Below, one piece after another: positions 23,811 to 34,294 of a stretch of DNA of 64,000 nucleotides. The first letter of the stretch is position 1. Every line of letters begins with the position of its first letter. The notes below the pieces were generated by a model. That model was not told the DNA's origin, did no database searches, and saw only the letters and a list, made by a program, of their open reading frames with translations. Source of the DNA: Thermogemmatispora tikiterensis (GTDB taxonomy: Bacteria > Chloroflexota > Ktedonobacteria > Ktedonobacterales > Ktedonobacteraceae); the NCBI RefSeq assembly GCF_003268475.1, contig NZ_MCIF01000002.1, forward strand, positions 3,828,671 through 3,892,670. The letters are read 5' to 3'. A program made the translations under genes and the position numbers.

Positions 23811-25979
23811 CTACGCGCCCGAAGGCAGCGCACTAATTGTCGGGCCAGCCTCATCGTTATCGTCCTCCTCCAGCAAAGGATGGCGCAGAAACCAGGCCTG
23901 GCAATCCAGCGGCGGCTCCCCCGGCTGTGGGCGAATCCGGGTGTAGGTCCCATCGGGCAGCAGCTCACGGGCATTGACCGTATCGGCCAGCAGGATCTCC
24001 AGCACCCGCTCGCGAATGGCCTGACGCAGATGGGGATCTTCGATAGGGAACAGCGTCTCTACCCGATTATTCAAATTGCGCTGCATCATATCGGCGCTGC
24101 CGAGAAACAACTCCTCGGCCCCGCCATTGTAGAAGTAGAAGATGCGACTGTGTTCCAGAAAGCGGCCTACGATACTGCGCACACGAATATTCTCGCTGAT
24201 CCCCGGGATGCCAGGCCGCAGGCAGCAGATACCACGCACAATCAGCTCTATCTGCACCCCGGCCTGAGAAGCCTCATAGAGCTTGTAAATGATCTCCGGG
24301 TCGACCAGGGCATTCAACTTAAAGATCAGCAAGCCGTAGCCGTACTCGCGCCGCAGACGAATCTCCCGCTCGATGCGCTCCAGAATGCCGCGACGCAGAC
24401 TGACGGGGGCCACCAGTAACTTACGGTAGGCATTCAGACGCGAGTAGCCCGTCAACGAATTGAAGAGATCCGAGATATCGGCCCCAATCACCGGATCACA
24501 AGTCAGCAAGCAGAAATCCTCGTAAGTACGGGCCGTCAGGGCGTTATAGTTTCCCGTACTCAGATGGACATAGCGGCGCAGCCCATCGGGTTCGCGGCGC
24601 ACCACCAGCGCCACCTTTGCATGTGTCTTCAAACCGATCAAGCCATAGACCACATGAACGCCGGCCCGTTCCAGCGCCCGCGCCCACTCAATATTATTCT
24701 CCTCATCGAAGCGGGCCTTCAGCTCCACCAGCGTGGCCACCTGCTTCCCATGCTCAACCGCCTCCAGCAAAGCATGCACCACAGGCGAATTCGTCCCCAC
24801 GCGATAGAGCGTCTGCTTAATGGCCAAGACCTGGGGATCAGTGGCCGCGGCACGAATAAAGTCCACCACCACTCCGAAGCTATCGTAGGGGCGATGCAGC
24901 AGCAGATCCTGCTCACGGATCGCTGCAAAAAGGTCACCACAATACTTCGAGAGCAAGCGAGGCACACGCGGAGTAAATGGTGGATCTTTCAGATCGGGAC
25001 GATTGAGTGCATGCAACTCCATCAGATCGCCCATGCCGAGCGGGCCATCGATCACTGTGAGATCCGAGGCCTCGATCTCCAGATTATCGAGCAACAGGCT
25101 GCGGATGCGCGGCGGCATCGACGGATTGACTGCCAGATCGACCACCGACCCAAAGCGGCGCTCACGGACGCTTTTCTCCACATCCTCTAACAAATCCGAG
25201 GCCTCGTCCTCCTGCAGCTCGATATCGGCATCGCGCAAGACGCGGAACGGGTACGACTCCCAGACATCGATTCCGGGGAAGAGGCGGCTCAAGTGAGCGG
25301 CAATGACCTGCTCGATCCAGACAAAGGCCACCGGTTGCACACCTGGAGCCGTCCGGGCCTGCAGGGGCAATGGCACCTGAATAAAGCGAGGGAGACGCGG
25401 CGGGACCTTCACACGCGCGAAGCGCTCGCCGTGAACGGCATCGTTAATGACCACGGCCAGATTCAGACTGCGGTTCGAGATATGGGGGAAAGGATGGCCG
25501 GGATCGACCGCCAGCGGCGTCAGCACCGGAAAGATCTCATACTCGAAATACTCGGCCAGGGCGGCGCGCTGCTCCTCATCGAGCTGCTCATAGTCAAGAA
25601 TATAGATATGTTGCTCTGCCAGACGTGGCAGCAACTCCTGACGCCAGTAGCGACGTACCTCCTGCACCAGGGGGGCCAGGCGCCGGCGCACCTCGCGCAG
25701 CTGCGCCTCAGCGCTCAGCCCGTCGGGACTGGGAGTTGTCGCGCGGGCGGCTACCTTATCCTTCAGCCCTGCCACGCGGATCATCATGAACTCGTCGAGA
25801 TTCGTATCAAAAATAGACAAAAACTTTACCCGCTCCAGCAGAGGATGGCGACTATCCTGGGCCTCCTCAAAGACGCGACGATTAAACTCGATCCAACTCA
25901 ACTCGCGATTGATATAGAGATCGGGTCGTTCCAGGTCCATCGAGGACGAGGTAGATGGGGAATGCGGCGGCTGCTCCAT
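23811..25979 (-). CDS. ppk1: Polyphosphate kinase 1
   Basis: A protein of about 722 residues that polymerises ATP gamma-phosphate into polyphosphate at the membrane. The N domain starts with LYINRELSWIEFNRRVFEEA and FDTNLDEFMMIRVAGLKDKV. The catalytic domain has AIKQTLYRVGTNSPVVHALL, the autophosphorylated His in LIGLKTHAKVALVVRRE, the adjacent YVHLSTGNYN, and the second His in FLEHSRIFYFYNGG. It ends with RELLPDGTYTRI and an acidic tail. Length is normal for the family. The start is uncertain between ATG 25979 (GAAGAGAG ahead) and GTG 26003. No exopolyphosphatase or PhoB box was seen nearby. Confidence 0.95.
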   Translation of the reverse strand: MEQPPHSPSTSSSMDLERPDLYINRELSWIEFNRRVFEEAQDSRHPLLERVKFLSIFDTNLDEFMMIRVAGLKDKVAARATTPSPDGLSAEAQLREVRRRLAPLVQEVRRYWRQELLPRLAEQHIYILDYEQLDEEQRAALAEYFEYEIFPVLTPLAVDPGHPFPHISNRSLNLAVVINDAVHGERFARVKVPPRLPRFIQVPLPLQARTAPGVQPVAFVWIEQVIAAHLSRLFPGIDVWESYPFRVLRDADIELQEDEASDLLEDVEKSVRERRFGSVVDLAVNPSMPPRIRSLLLDNLEIEASDLTVIDGPLGMGDLMELHALNRPDLKDPPFTPRVPRLLSKYCGDLFAAIREQDLLLHRPYDSFGVVVDFIRAAATDPQVLAIKQTLYRVGTNSPVVHALLEAVEHGKQVATLVELKARFDEENNIEWARALERAGVHVVYGLIGLKTHAKVALVVRREPDGLRRYVHLSTGNYNALTARTYEDFCLLTCDPVIGADISDLFNSLTGYSRLNAYRKLLVAPVSLRRGILERIEREIRLRREYGYGLLIFKLNALVDPEIIYKLYEASQAGVQIELIVRGICCLRPGIPGISENIRVRSIVGRFLEHSRIFYFYNGGAEELFLGSADMMQRNLNNRVETLFPIEDPHLRQAIRERVLEILLADTVNARELLPDGTYTRIRPQPGEPPLDCQAWFLRHPLLEEDDNDEAGPTISALPSGA

Positions 25980-26144
25980 GCTCTCTTCAGCTGACCTCTG
26001 CACCTTAGCCTGGCAGGCGTCTCCTTAGCTTTATGATAGCACGTATTGTCCAGCGAGAGAGCAAGATCCCGGCCTGCCACAGCCTTCACGCCCTGCCCTG
26101 ACTAACCTGGTGCTCCCCCTCTTTGGCCGGAGGAAGTGCTCACC

Positions 26145-26174
26145 TTGACACTGATAGCCCCCCTGATGTATCAT
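26145..26174 (+). promoter_or_regulatory. Promoter for tRNA-Leu
   Basis: TTGACA (26145-26150) and TATCAT (26169-26174) are 18 bp apart, pointing at the tRNA-Leu gene 113 bp downstream. Confidence 0.6.
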
Positions 26175-26286
26175 CACTCAGGTGAGAGCGTTTCATCCCC
26201 TTACCAGACAGCAGGGGTGTGGGAGCGAGGAGCAGCACCCCTGAAGCACGACGGCTGGCAGCGTGGAAACGCTGCAAGGCCAACAT

Positions 26287-26371
26287 GGGCGGTTGCTGAA
26301 ACTGGTAGACAGGACGGACTTAGGATCCGTTGGTGCAAACCGTGAGAGTTCGAGTCTCTCACCGCCCACCA
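26287..26371 (+). tRNA. tRNA-Leu (anticodon UAG)
   Basis: The acceptor arms GGGCGGT (26287-26293) and ACCGCCC (26361-26367) pair fully, followed by A and an encoded CCA. The anticodon loop CTTAGGA lies between ACGGA and TCCGT, giving anticodon TAG, which reads CUN leucine codons. The long variable arm and GAGAGTTCGAGTCTCTC T arm are intact, as expected of a class II tRNA. Confidence 0.97.
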
Positions 26372-27020
26372 TCACAAAGGTCCCGGAGTCACCTGCAGCG
26401 GGGGTGGCTCCTTCCATTCGCCAGCGGAGCGGAGCGCCTGCTTGCGGTGGCACGGACAGGACAAGGCAAAGCAAGCAAACGGCATGAAGGCTGGCGGGTA
26501 GGCAGGCTTTATCTCAGGCCCGAAGGTGGAGGAGAGGAAACTCTCTCACTAGAGGCCGGGTGGCTGATCAGCCCAGTGAGCTTGCCTGCTCAGCAGGCCC
26601 GCGCAAGACAACAAGCTACCAACAGGCTCCCCTGAGCGCCACTTCCCGCTGCGGTTCCCGTTTTGTCGTCCTGGCGGGTGAAGAAGCGAGGCAGGTTGCA
26701 TTCCAGGTGGCGGGCGGAGGTTGCTGGAAAGCAGAGGGTGCAGTGCAGGTTGGCCAGAGGAGACAGCTCGCCGAAGCTTGGAAGCGAGCGCGTTGAGCAA
26801 GTAGCTTGCTCAGCGGCCCGCTGGATGCAGACGAGGAGTGGCATAGCGGGATAGTCCTGTGCCGATCGCTGTAAGACCAGATTTGTCTGTCGCGCCTTGT
26901 TCTGTTGTGCCCTGTGTCGTCACATCAGATCACACCGCTCAGCCAGTCAGTGAGACAGGCAAGTAGGCGACATGCCAGGCGGCACGTACGTACGATGATG
27001 ATGCTTGTGTTGGAGGAACA
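26372..27020. other. Gap between tRNA-Leu and trigger factor
   Basis: About 650 bp with no credible gene. Open frames on both strands have no ribosome site or domain. No consensus promoter for tig was found; GTACGTACG near 26986-26994 is a simple palindrome just before the tig ribosome site. Confidence 0.35.
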
Positions 27021-28496
27021 GTGAAGGTCACAGTTGAGAAATTACCGACCAGCGAAGCCATCCTCGATGTAGATCTCACCTGGGAAGAGGTGGAGAAGGC
27101 TTCGGATAAGGCTTATCGTAAGCTGGTGCAGCAGGTTGATATTCAAGGGTTTCGTCGGGGCAAAGCTCCCCGCTCCTTGCTTGAGCGTAAGTTAGGCAAG
27201 GAGTACATTTATCAGGAAGGCCTTGACGACCTGATCAGCGAGGCCTACCGCCAGGCGCTCCAGGAGCACCAACTTACTCCGCTCGCGCAGCCAGAGCTGG
27301 ATGCCCCCATGTTTGAAATGGGGCAGCCTTACCATTTCCGCCTGAAGGTTCCCGTCCTGACTCCCGTGGAGTTGGGTGACTACCGCTCGTTGCACTTTGA
27401 GGATGAAGAGGTAATGGTGACATCAGAGGAGGTTGAGCGGGAACTGGAGGCGCTGCGCAACCAGTATGCTGGCTGGCAGAAGGTCGAACGCCCTGCCCAG
27501 ATTGGGGACCGCGTCACGGTCGATCTCAAGCTGACGGTCGAGGGGCGCACCATCTCCGACTACAAAGAGAATCCCTTCGAGCTGACCGAGAATCGGCCCG
27601 GTCTCTTCGCCGGCATGGATGAGCAAATTGTTGGCATGCAGGTCGGCGAGAGCAAGAGCTTCACTCTGACCATCCCCTCCGACTATGGCAATGAGGAGCT
27701 GGCCGGCAAGGAGGCTCACTATGAGCTGACTCTTCGTCAGGTCGAGGAGAAGGTGCTGCCCGAGTTGGACGACGCCTTCGCCGCGCGCGTCGGCCAGTAC
27801 GAGACCCTGGAGGACCTGCGCAAGGTCATCAGCGATGCTATCCAGGATCGCAAAGAGCGGCAGAAGCGCCAGGAGCTGCGCGATAAGGTGCTGGAGGCCG
27901 TGGTGGCTCAGTCCAACATTGTCCTCCACCCGGTCCTGGTCAAGGAGGAGGTCGAGGACATGCTGCATGAGCTGTCCCATATGTTGGAGAGACAGCGCAT
28001 GTCGCTCGATCAGTATCTCCTGCTGATGCGCAAGAGCCGCGAGGAGTACATGAAGGAGCTGGAGCCGGATGCGGAGAGGCGCGTCAAGCAGCAGCTGGTC
28101 CTGGATGAGATTGCCAGGCGGGAGGGGATCGAGGTTACGCCGGAAGAAGTGGAGGGCGTTTTCCGCATGTATGCCCAGGCGGGGCAGCCGCTGCAGCGCA
28201 GCGAGGCCCAGGTGCGGGCGCTGATCATCACGCTGCGGCGCGAAAAAGCGCTTTCGCGCCTGGTGGAGCTGGCGACACGTCCGGCGGAAGAGACGGAGCA
28301 GCAGCAAGGTGGGGAGAGTGGAGAGCAAGCGCAGCAGCCAGAGGAGACGCAGCAGAGTGAGGCCACCGCAGCTCAGCCAGAGGCCACCGCGTCGGAGCCG
28401 GGGGCCGGGCCGACTGACGAGGCGACGTCTTCCTCTCCTGCTACAATAGTAGTAGAAGACGCGGGGGCGCCGGCTGACTCCGGAGGCCAGCCGTAA
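27021..28496 (+). CDS. tig: Trigger factor
   Basis: A 491-residue ribosome-bound chaperone and prolyl isomerase. The N-terminal domain has the ribosome-docking signature GFRRGKAPR (43-51). The FKBP-type isomerase domain (about 150-240, GDRVTVDLKLTVEGR, PGLFAGMDEQIVGMQVGESK, AHYELTLRQVEEK) and the helical C-terminal arms follow. Beyond about residue 425 there is a 65-residue low-complexity tail rich in Glu, Gln, Ala, Thr and Ser, longer than in most relatives and probably disordered. The start is a GTG 6 bases after GGAGG. It is followed by clpX, the usual order for this pair. Confidence 0.95.
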   Translation: MKVTVEKLPTSEAILDVDLTWEEVEKASDKAYRKLVQQVDIQGFRRGKAPRSLLERKLGKEYIYQEGLDDLISEAYRQALQEHQLTPLAQPELDAPMFEMGQPYHFRLKVPVLTPVELGDYRSLHFEDEEVMVTSEEVERELEALRNQYAGWQKVERPAQIGDRVTVDLKLTVEGRTISDYKENPFELTENRPGLFAGMDEQIVGMQVGESKSFTLTIPSDYGNEELAGKEAHYELTLRQVEEKVLPELDDAFAARVGQYETLEDLRKVISDAIQDRKERQKRQELRDKVLEAVVAQSNIVLHPVLVKEEVEDMLHELSHMLERQRMSLDQYLLLMRKSREEYMKELEPDAERRVKQQLVLDEIARREGIEVTPEEVEGVFRMYAQAGQPLQRSEAQVRALIITLRREKALSRLVELATRPAEETEQQQGGESGEQAQQPEETQQSEATAAQPEATASEPGAGPTDEATSSSPATIVVEDAGAPADSGGQP

Positions 28497-28547
28497 GACT
28501 CCAGCCAGGACTCAAGCGTCGTAATTGAGGGAAAGGTAACAACGGAC

Positions 28548-29828
28548 GTGGCAAACTCTAAGAATATTCGTACAACCTATCGCTGCTCTTTTTGCGGCAA
28601 GAGCCAGGATCAGGTTCAGCGGCTGATTGCCGGCCCGTCAGGGGTCTATATCTGCGACGAGTGCATTGACCTGTGCCGGGAGATCATCGAGGAGGAGCAG
28701 GCCACCTTTAGCAAGCCGCGTCTTCAGACCGGGAAGATCCCTACCCCGAAGAAGATCTATGAGCAATTGAGCCAGTATGTAATCGGGCAGGAACGGGCCA
28801 AGAAGACGCTGGCGGTGGCCGTCTATAACCACTATAAGCGCATTAGCGTGGGCATGCAGATCGATGACGTGGAGCTGGGGAAGAGCAATATTCTGCTCAT
28901 CGGCCCCACCGGCTGCGGTAAAACCCTGCTGGCGCAGACGCTGGCCAAAATCCTCGATGTGCCCTTCTGCATCGCTGATGCCACGGCCCTCACCGAGGCT
29001 GGCTACGTGGGCGAGGATGTGGAGAACATTCTGCTGCGCCTGATCCAGGCTGCCGATTTCGATGTAGCGCGAGCCGAACGCGGTATCGTCTACATCGATG
29101 AGATCGACAAGATTGCCCGCAAGTCTGACAATCCCTCGATCACGCGCGATGTCTCCGGCGAAGGTGTGCAGCAAGCCCTCCTGAAGATTATCGAGGGCAC
29201 CATCGCTAATGTGCCCCCCCAGGGTGGCCGTAAGCACCCGCATCAGGACTTTATTCAGATCAATACTTCGAATATTCTCTTTATCTGCGGCGGCGCCTTC
29301 GAGGGTCTCGACAAGATTGTCGAGCAGCGCCTGGGCAGCAACCGCACCATCGGCTTCAAGAAAACGGTGGCCGAGCCTGAGCAGCGCGCTCAGGAGTCCG
29401 TACTTGCCCAGGTCATTCCAGAAGACCTGCTCAAGTACGGGCTGATCCCAGAGTTTATCGGACGACTCCCCGTGGTGGTGGCCCTCGATAACCTGGATAA
29501 GGAGGCCCTGATCCGCATCCTGACAGAGCCGAAGAACGCGATTGTAAAGCAGTATCAGAAGATCTTCCAGCTCGACCGCGTTGAGTTGGTCTTTACGCCA
29601 GATGCGCTCGAAGCTGCCGCGGAGTGTGCGCTGAAGCGTAAGACCGGTGCGCGTGGCCTGCGCAGCATTATCGAGGATGTGCTCCTTGATGTGATGTACG
29701 AGATCCCTTCGCGCGCCGATGTCAAAAAGGTGATCATTAACGGTGATGTTATTGCCCAGCGGCATAAACCGCTGCTTGTGACACGCAGCGAGCGCTCTGC
29801 GGCCTATTCTGAGGATGAGTCTGCATAA
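28548..29828 (+). CDS. clpX: ATP-dependent Clp protease ATP-binding subunit ClpX
   Basis: A 426-residue AAA+ unfoldase that feeds ClpP. The N-terminal zinc-binding domain has C13, C16, C36 and C39 (CSFC and CDEC). Walker A is GPTGCGKT (119-126), the pore loop GYVG is at 152-155, Walker B is [11 protein letters not shown], the IGF loop that docks ClpP is IGF in NRTIGFKK, and sensor 2 is TGARGLRSI. All parts are intact. It begins with GTG behind AAAGGT. It lies 51 bp after tig; clpP is not between them, so it must be elsewhere. A hairpin terminator overlaps its stop. Confidence 0.97.
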   Translation: MANSKNIRTTYRCSFCGKSQDQVQRLIAGPSGVYICDECIDLCREIIEEEQATFSKPRLQTGKIPTPKKIYEQLSQYVIGQERAKKTLAVAVYNHYKRISVGMQIDDVELGKSNILLIGPTGCGKTLLAQTLAKILDVPFCIADATALTEAGYVGEDVENILLRLIQAADFDVARAERGIVYIDEIDKIARKSDNPSITRDVSGEGVQQALLKIIEGTIANVPPQGGRKHPHQDFIQINTSNILFICGGAFEGLDKIVEQRLGSNRTIGFKKTVAEPEQRAQESVLAQVIPEDLLKYGLIPEFIGRLPVVVALDNLDKEALIRILTEPKNAIVKQYQKIFQLDRVELVFTPDALEAAAECALKRKTGARGLRSIIEDVLLDVMYEIPSRADVKKVIINGDVIAQRHKPLLVTRSERSAAYSEDESA

Positions 29829-29847
29829 CGCAGACTCATCTGTTTTT
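29814..29847 (+). terminator. Intrinsic terminator overlapping the clpX stop
   Basis: GATGAGTCTGC (29814-29824) pairs perfectly over 11 bp with GCAGACTCATC (29830-29840), with a 5-nt loop and a TGTTTTT tail. The clpX stop codon lies in the loop. It separates tig-clpX from lon. Confidence 0.88.
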
Positions 29848-30290
29848 CTCTAACTTTGACGAATTGTCTGCTTGATGGTGAGCGGTGGCCCGGTCAAGCA
29901 CAGGGAGAAGGCCAGAGTGGTACTGTAGGGAAGCGCTGGAAAGTGATAGCGGCAGGAGAAGAAAGATCCGCCCCTGACCTGAAGCCTGAGATGAGATGCT
30001 GGAGCGTAGCCTCTTCTGGTTGCCGCTCCCGCTCGCTCCGACTGCTGTGCCGATGGTGGGAGTTGTCAGGAGTGGCCGCCTGCGATGGAAGCAGCCGGTA
30101 AGCGGCAGAGACCCCTCTGGGGAGGTCTCGCAGCCCGTCCATTCCTGCCCGCCTATAGCTCGCTGCCATGTGTCTGATTGCTGAGCCGCTTGCTTCTCTT
30201 CTGTGAGAAAGCTCTCGCAAAAAATCAACAATTATCCTGTTATAGTCTATATAGAGAAGAGAAATAATAGATAGTAGATAGGCGGAACTC
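29848..30290. other. Gap upstream of lon
   Basis: No gene seen. A clean -10 TATAGT lies at 30241-30246 in an A+T-rich stretch (30215-30285), but the -35 position has CAAAAA, so lon may depend on an activator or alternative sigma factor. No CIRCE or HAIR heat-shock operator was found. Confidence 0.4.
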
Positions 30291-32942
30291 ATGAATGAGC
30301 AGCAACGCCCATCGGTGGAGCCAGAGACGATAGAGGTCTATCCGCTGGTAGCGCTCAAAAACATGGTTGTCTTCCCGCGCACGCGTATGTCCCTGGCGAT
30401 TGCGCGCGAGAAGTCGGTGCGGGCTGTCGAGGAGGCGCTGTTACGTGCTGACCGCATGCTGGTCACGGTTGCGCAGCGTTCGTCGGAGATTGAAGATCCC
30501 CAGCCTGCGGACCTCTATGGCTGTGGTGCTCTGGTTGAAATTGTCACCGTTCATCGTCAGGCCGATGGGAGCCTGCAGGTGCTGCTCAATGGCCTGCGCC
30601 GTGTGCGCCTGTTGGAGTTTCAGGATCTGGAGCCGTTCATGCGGGTGAGCGTGGAGGTCCCTCCTGAGCCGCAGGTGCAGGGTCCCCAGGCTGATGCTCT
30701 GGTGCGTCATGCCACTAACCTCTTCGAGCATTATGCCCAGCTCAACCGTCGCTTCTCAGTCGAAGATATCAATTCGATTGTGGCTATTAAGTCACCGGCT
30801 CGTCTTGCCGATATGCTGGCCGCCCATGTGGTGAGCGATGTCGTCCAGCAGCAGGATCTTCTGGAGACCTTCGATCCCCTGGCGCGTTTAGAGAAGGTCT
30901 GTGTCTTTATCGGCAACGAGATCGAGATTCTGGAGCTGGAGTCGGTGATCCGCAATCGCGTGCGCTCGCAGGTCGACCGCTCGCAGAAGGAGTTCTATCT
31001 GCGCGAGCAGTTGCGGGCCATTCAAGAGGAGCTGGGCATGGAGACGCCTTCGGAGGCCGACGAGCTGCGCGAGCGCTTGCGCCAGAAGAATCTGCCTCCC
31101 GAGGCGGCGGCCAAGGTGCGCAAGGAGATCGATCGATTGGAGCATATGCCCCCCCAGTCGGCAGAGATCGCCGTAGTCCGCTCGTATATCGACTGGATGC
31201 TTGCCTTGCCCTGGAACGAGCGCACGGTGGATAGCTTCGATCTGGAGCGCACGCGCCGCATTCTGGATGAGGACCACTACGGCCTGGAGAGCATTAAGGA
31301 GCGCATCATTGAGTTTCTGGCGGTGCGCCAGCTGCGCCTGCAGCGCGCCAGTGAGCAGGGCCAGCCCCAGCGTGGCAGCCAGGGGCAGATTCTCTGCTTC
31401 ATCGGCCCTCCCGGCGTCGGCAAGACCTCCTTGGGGCAGTCGATTGCTCGCGCCCTGGGACGCAAGTTCGTGCGCATTGCCCTGGGAGGGGTGCATGATG
31501 AGGCTGAGATCCGGGGCCATCGCCGCACCTACGTTGGCGCTCTGCCCGGGCGGATCATCCAGTCGATGAAGTCCGCAGGGGTGCGCAATCCGGTCTTTCT
31601 GCTTGATGAGATCGACAAGCTCTCGTCAGAGTATCGCGGCGACCCGGCGGCGGCCTTGCTAGAGGTGCTTGATCCCGAGCAGAACTCACAGTTCGTGGAC
31701 CATTATCTGGAGGTCCCGTACGATCTCTCTGAAGTCTTTTTTATCTGTACCGGCAACGTCAAGTACCAGATCCCGCGCCCGCTGGCTGATCGCATGGATA
31801 TCATTGACGTTCCCGGCTACATGCTGGAGGAGAAAGTCAATATCGGCCTGCGCCACCTGCTGCCGAAAGTCCTGGCCGAGCATGGCCTGACGCCGGAGCA
31901 GCTCAAGATTCCGCGCTCAGTAATGGAGCGCATCGTGACGGACTATACGCGCGAGGCTGGTGTGCGCAATCTGGAGCGTCAGCTGGCTACTATCTGTCGC
32001 AAAGCTGCGCGCCGTATCATTGCTCGCCCCTCCACCCACCTGCGCCTGACCACTTCCTCGCTAGAGCACTACCTGGGTATGCCCCGCTATTCGACGCCGC
32101 CGCTGAGTATGCGCATGCAGGTTGGCGCGGCGATGGGCCTGGCTGTGACCGAGAATGGGGGCATTCTCCTGCCAGTGGAGGTGGTGACGATGGCAGGCAA
32201 GGGCGACCTGCTGATTACGGGCCAGCTCGGCGATGTGATGCGCGAATCGGCCATTGCGGCCCTGTCGTACATCCGCTCCCGAGCCACTGAGCTGAACATC
32301 GATCCCAATTTCCAGGACGTCACGGATTTGCATATCCACCTGCCGGAGAACGCTATCCCCAAGGATGGCCCATCGGCAGGGATCACCATCGCCACAGCCC
32401 TGATTTCGGCCCTGACTCGCCGCCCAGTACGCGGCGATGTGGCCATGACCGGCGAGATCACCCTCCGGGGCCGGGTGCTCGGCGTTGGTGGCCTGAAAGA
32501 GAAGATCCTGGCTGCCCACCAGGCCGGCCTGCGCCATATTGTGGCGCCTGTGGAGAATAAAAAGGACCTGATGGAGATCCCGGCCCGTATCCGGCAGCAG
32601 ATGCGCTTTACGCTGGTGGAGACGATGGACCAGGTGATTGCCACAGCTCTGGCCGAGTCTTCCACTGGTGAGGCTGAAGCCGACAATGACAGCCATACGC
32701 TGGCCGAACCGCAGCCGCGTCCTTTACATGTCGATGAGCGGCTACCTGCGCCACGTGGACGCTCACGCTCGCGTCATGCGGCGATTGAGAATCGGCGCGG
32801 TGAAGAGCAGGTCCATCAGGGAGAAGAGACCCAGGAGCAGCCAGCGCTGATTCTCCCCGTGCAGGAGGATCAGGCCGCCGATGTGCCACAGGCCCAGCTT
32901 GGAGCCCGTGCTTTGGATGAAAGGCCTGAAGGGGAGGCTTGA
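30291..32942 (+). CDS. lon: Lon protease
   Basis: An 883-residue ATP-dependent serine protease. It has the N-terminal substrate domain (about 15-210, [14 protein letters not shown]), the AAA+ module with Walker A GPPGVGKT (372-379) and [17 protein letters not shown], and the protease domain with the Ser-Lys dyad S695 (PKDGPSAGI) and K738 ([14 protein letters not shown]). After about residue 795 there is an extra 85-90-residue hydrophilic tail rich in Glu, Gln, Arg and His that typical Lon proteins lack. The ATG follows AGGCGGAAC. It sits after tig-clpX, forming a quality-control block. Confidence 0.97.
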   Translation: MNEQQRPSVEPETIEVYPLVALKNMVVFPRTRMSLAIAREKSVRAVEEALLRADRMLVTVAQRSSEIEDPQPADLYGCGALVEIVTVHRQADGSLQVLLNGLRRVRLLEFQDLEPFMRVSVEVPPEPQVQGPQADALVRHATNLFEHYAQLNRRFSVEDINSIVAIKSPARLADMLAAHVVSDVVQQQDLLETFDPLARLEKVCVFIGNEIEILELESVIRNRVRSQVDRSQKEFYLREQLRAIQEELGMETPSEADELRERLRQKNLPPEAAAKVRKEIDRLEHMPPQSAEIAVVRSYIDWMLALPWNERTVDSFDLERTRRILDEDHYGLESIKERIIEFLAVRQLRLQRASEQGQPQRGSQGQILCFIGPPGVGKTSLGQSIARALGRKFVRIALGGVHDEAEIRGHRRTYVGALPGRIIQSMKSAGVRNPVFLLDEIDKLSSEYRGDPAAALLEVLDPEQNSQFVDHYLEVPYDLSEVFFICTGNVKYQIPRPLADRMDIIDVPGYMLEEKVNIGLRHLLPKVLAEHGLTPEQLKIPRSVMERIVTDYTREAGVRNLERQLATICRKAARRIIARPSTHLRLTTSSLEHYLGMPRYSTPPLSMRMQVGAAMGLAVTENGGILLPVEVVTMAGKGDLLITGQLGDVMRESAIAALSYIRSRATELNIDPNFQDVTDLHIHLPENAIPKDGPSAGITIATALISALTRRPVRGDVAMTGEITLRGRVLGVGGLKEKILAAHQAGLRHIVAPVENKKDLMEIPARIRQQMRFTLVETMDQVIATALAESSTGEAEADNDSHTLAEPQPRPLHVDERLPAPRGRSRSRHAAIENRRGEEQVHQGEETQEQPALILPVQEDQAADVPQAQLGARALDERPEGEA

Positions 32943-33445
32943 GCGCTGCTCCCCCTTCTTCCCGCCCTGCTTCCTGACCATAAGCCCTTATCTTGATCCT
33001 TTAGGAATCGCTCTCTAGGACGTTTACTCTATAGGGGATCTCTGTGCGACGCTGAGTCGTCTGAGCAAAGAAGGATGGCTGCCCATAGTGTTCCTATTGC
33101 GCCCGTGTCCTGATGATTGTACTGAGATGCAGCACGTTAGCCTGATTACTCTGCTTCGCCTGTTTAGCGAGCAACTTCACCTCTCATCCTGTCAAGGTGA
33201 GGAGTGAAGTGCCGTAAAGGGAGAGCAGAAGGAGAAGAGTAACAGAAGGGAGGATAACCGGCCAGTAAACAGGTGAAGAAGTCGTCTAGGGTCGAGCAAC
33301 CAGCCAGAGCTGCATTGGACTGGGCTGCCTGATCTCCCGGTGATCCGTAGATCCTGTAATTGCACACTCGCTCCTATGGTGATAGCGCAGAGTTTCCTGA
33401 GATTACAGTTCTCTCTTGAAGAGAGAAGAAAGAGGGGCATTGACA
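32943..33445. other. Gap between lon and the DUF4870 array
   Basis: About 500 bp without a credible gene. It has an A+T-richer stretch near 32985-33040 (TTGATC, TTTACTCTATAG) that may be a promoter, but no spacing fits well. No T-tract terminator for lon was seen. Confidence 0.3.
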
Positions 33446-34013
33446 ATGAGCTGGAATCCTACTCCTGGGCAGGACCCCAATCAGCCGGCTAGTGGTCAGT
33501 ACGAAGGGTACTCCCCGCAACCGGGCGGGGCCTATCGGTCCCCCCCCCAATAATCCTTCCTATGGCGGTTCGCCCTCTGGTGCCGGCTATGGGCAGGCCC
33601 AGTACGGTCAGCAGCCCTATGGAATGAGTGGAGCAGCAGGCACTCTCGGTCCCACCTCAATGGGAATGGAGGCCAACGTGGCTGCCGGCCTCAGCTATCT
33701 GGTGGGTTGGATCACTGGGTTGATCTTCTACCTCTCAGAAAAGCAGAATCGCTTTGTGCGCTTCCACGCCATGCAGTCGATCATCTGGTTCGCAGCGTTA
33801 ACCATCCTTATAGTGGCCCTGGACGTCTTGGGGATGATCCCCTTCGTAGGACTGTTGACCTTCTGCTTGAGTGGGCTGGTGGGTCTGCTCGGTCTTGTTT
33901 CCTGGATTGTTCTGTTGATTATGGCCTTCCAGGGGAAGTACTTCAAGTTGCCCATTGTCGGCGACTACGCTGAGCGCTATGCTAATGCGACGCCCGTTGG
34001 GAGCAGCCTCTAA
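33446..34013 (+). pseudogene. DUF4870 membrane protein, copy 1, frameshifted at a C9 tract
   Basis: The gene starts MSWNPTPGQDPNQP, like its two downstream paralogues, behind AGAGGGGC. At 33540-33548 there are nine C residues; as written, the start frame then meets TAA at 33551. One C fewer restores a single frame reading SPPNNPSYGGSPSG and on to a complete DUF4870 domain with AGLSYLVGWITGLIFYL, EKQNRFVRFHAMQS, two further membrane helices and the terminal PIVGDYAERY. Thus only one base in a homopolymer breaks it: a sequencing error, a phase-variable OFF state, or a real pseudogene. The downstream frame alone could start at GTG 33492 but lacks a ribosome site. Confidence 0.75.
33540..33548 (+). 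repeat. Homopolymeric C9 tract in coding sequence
   Basis: Nine consecutive C residues early in the first DUF4870 gene. With eight the frame is open from start to end; with nine it stops five codons later. Such tracts slip during replication. Confidence 0.85.
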
Positions 34014-34294
34014 GCCAGTCTGCTCAGTGCTACACTGATGAATCCTTCAAGGGAGAAGGAGAGCGCCCAGGCGCTTTCCTTCTCTGCATGGCAGCGATCT
34101 CTCTCTTCTCAAAAGATGCTGGCTGACTGGCTTTGTCCCTCCTGTGCGGCTGCCCTCCTGCCAGATGCCGCTCGCTCGCTCTCTGATCCAGCCCGCTCTA
34201 AGTCCCCTACAACTCTGGCCGTTCCCTGTGCGTAATAACATAAGGAGAGTAATACACAGAGGCATTGTCATTCTCAAAGAGTGAGTGCAGAGGG

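Noticed and set aside
29848..30290. CIRCE or HAIR operator before lon
   Set aside because: No TTAGCACTC-N9-GAGTGCTAA or CTTGAGT-N7-ACTCAAG match seen.
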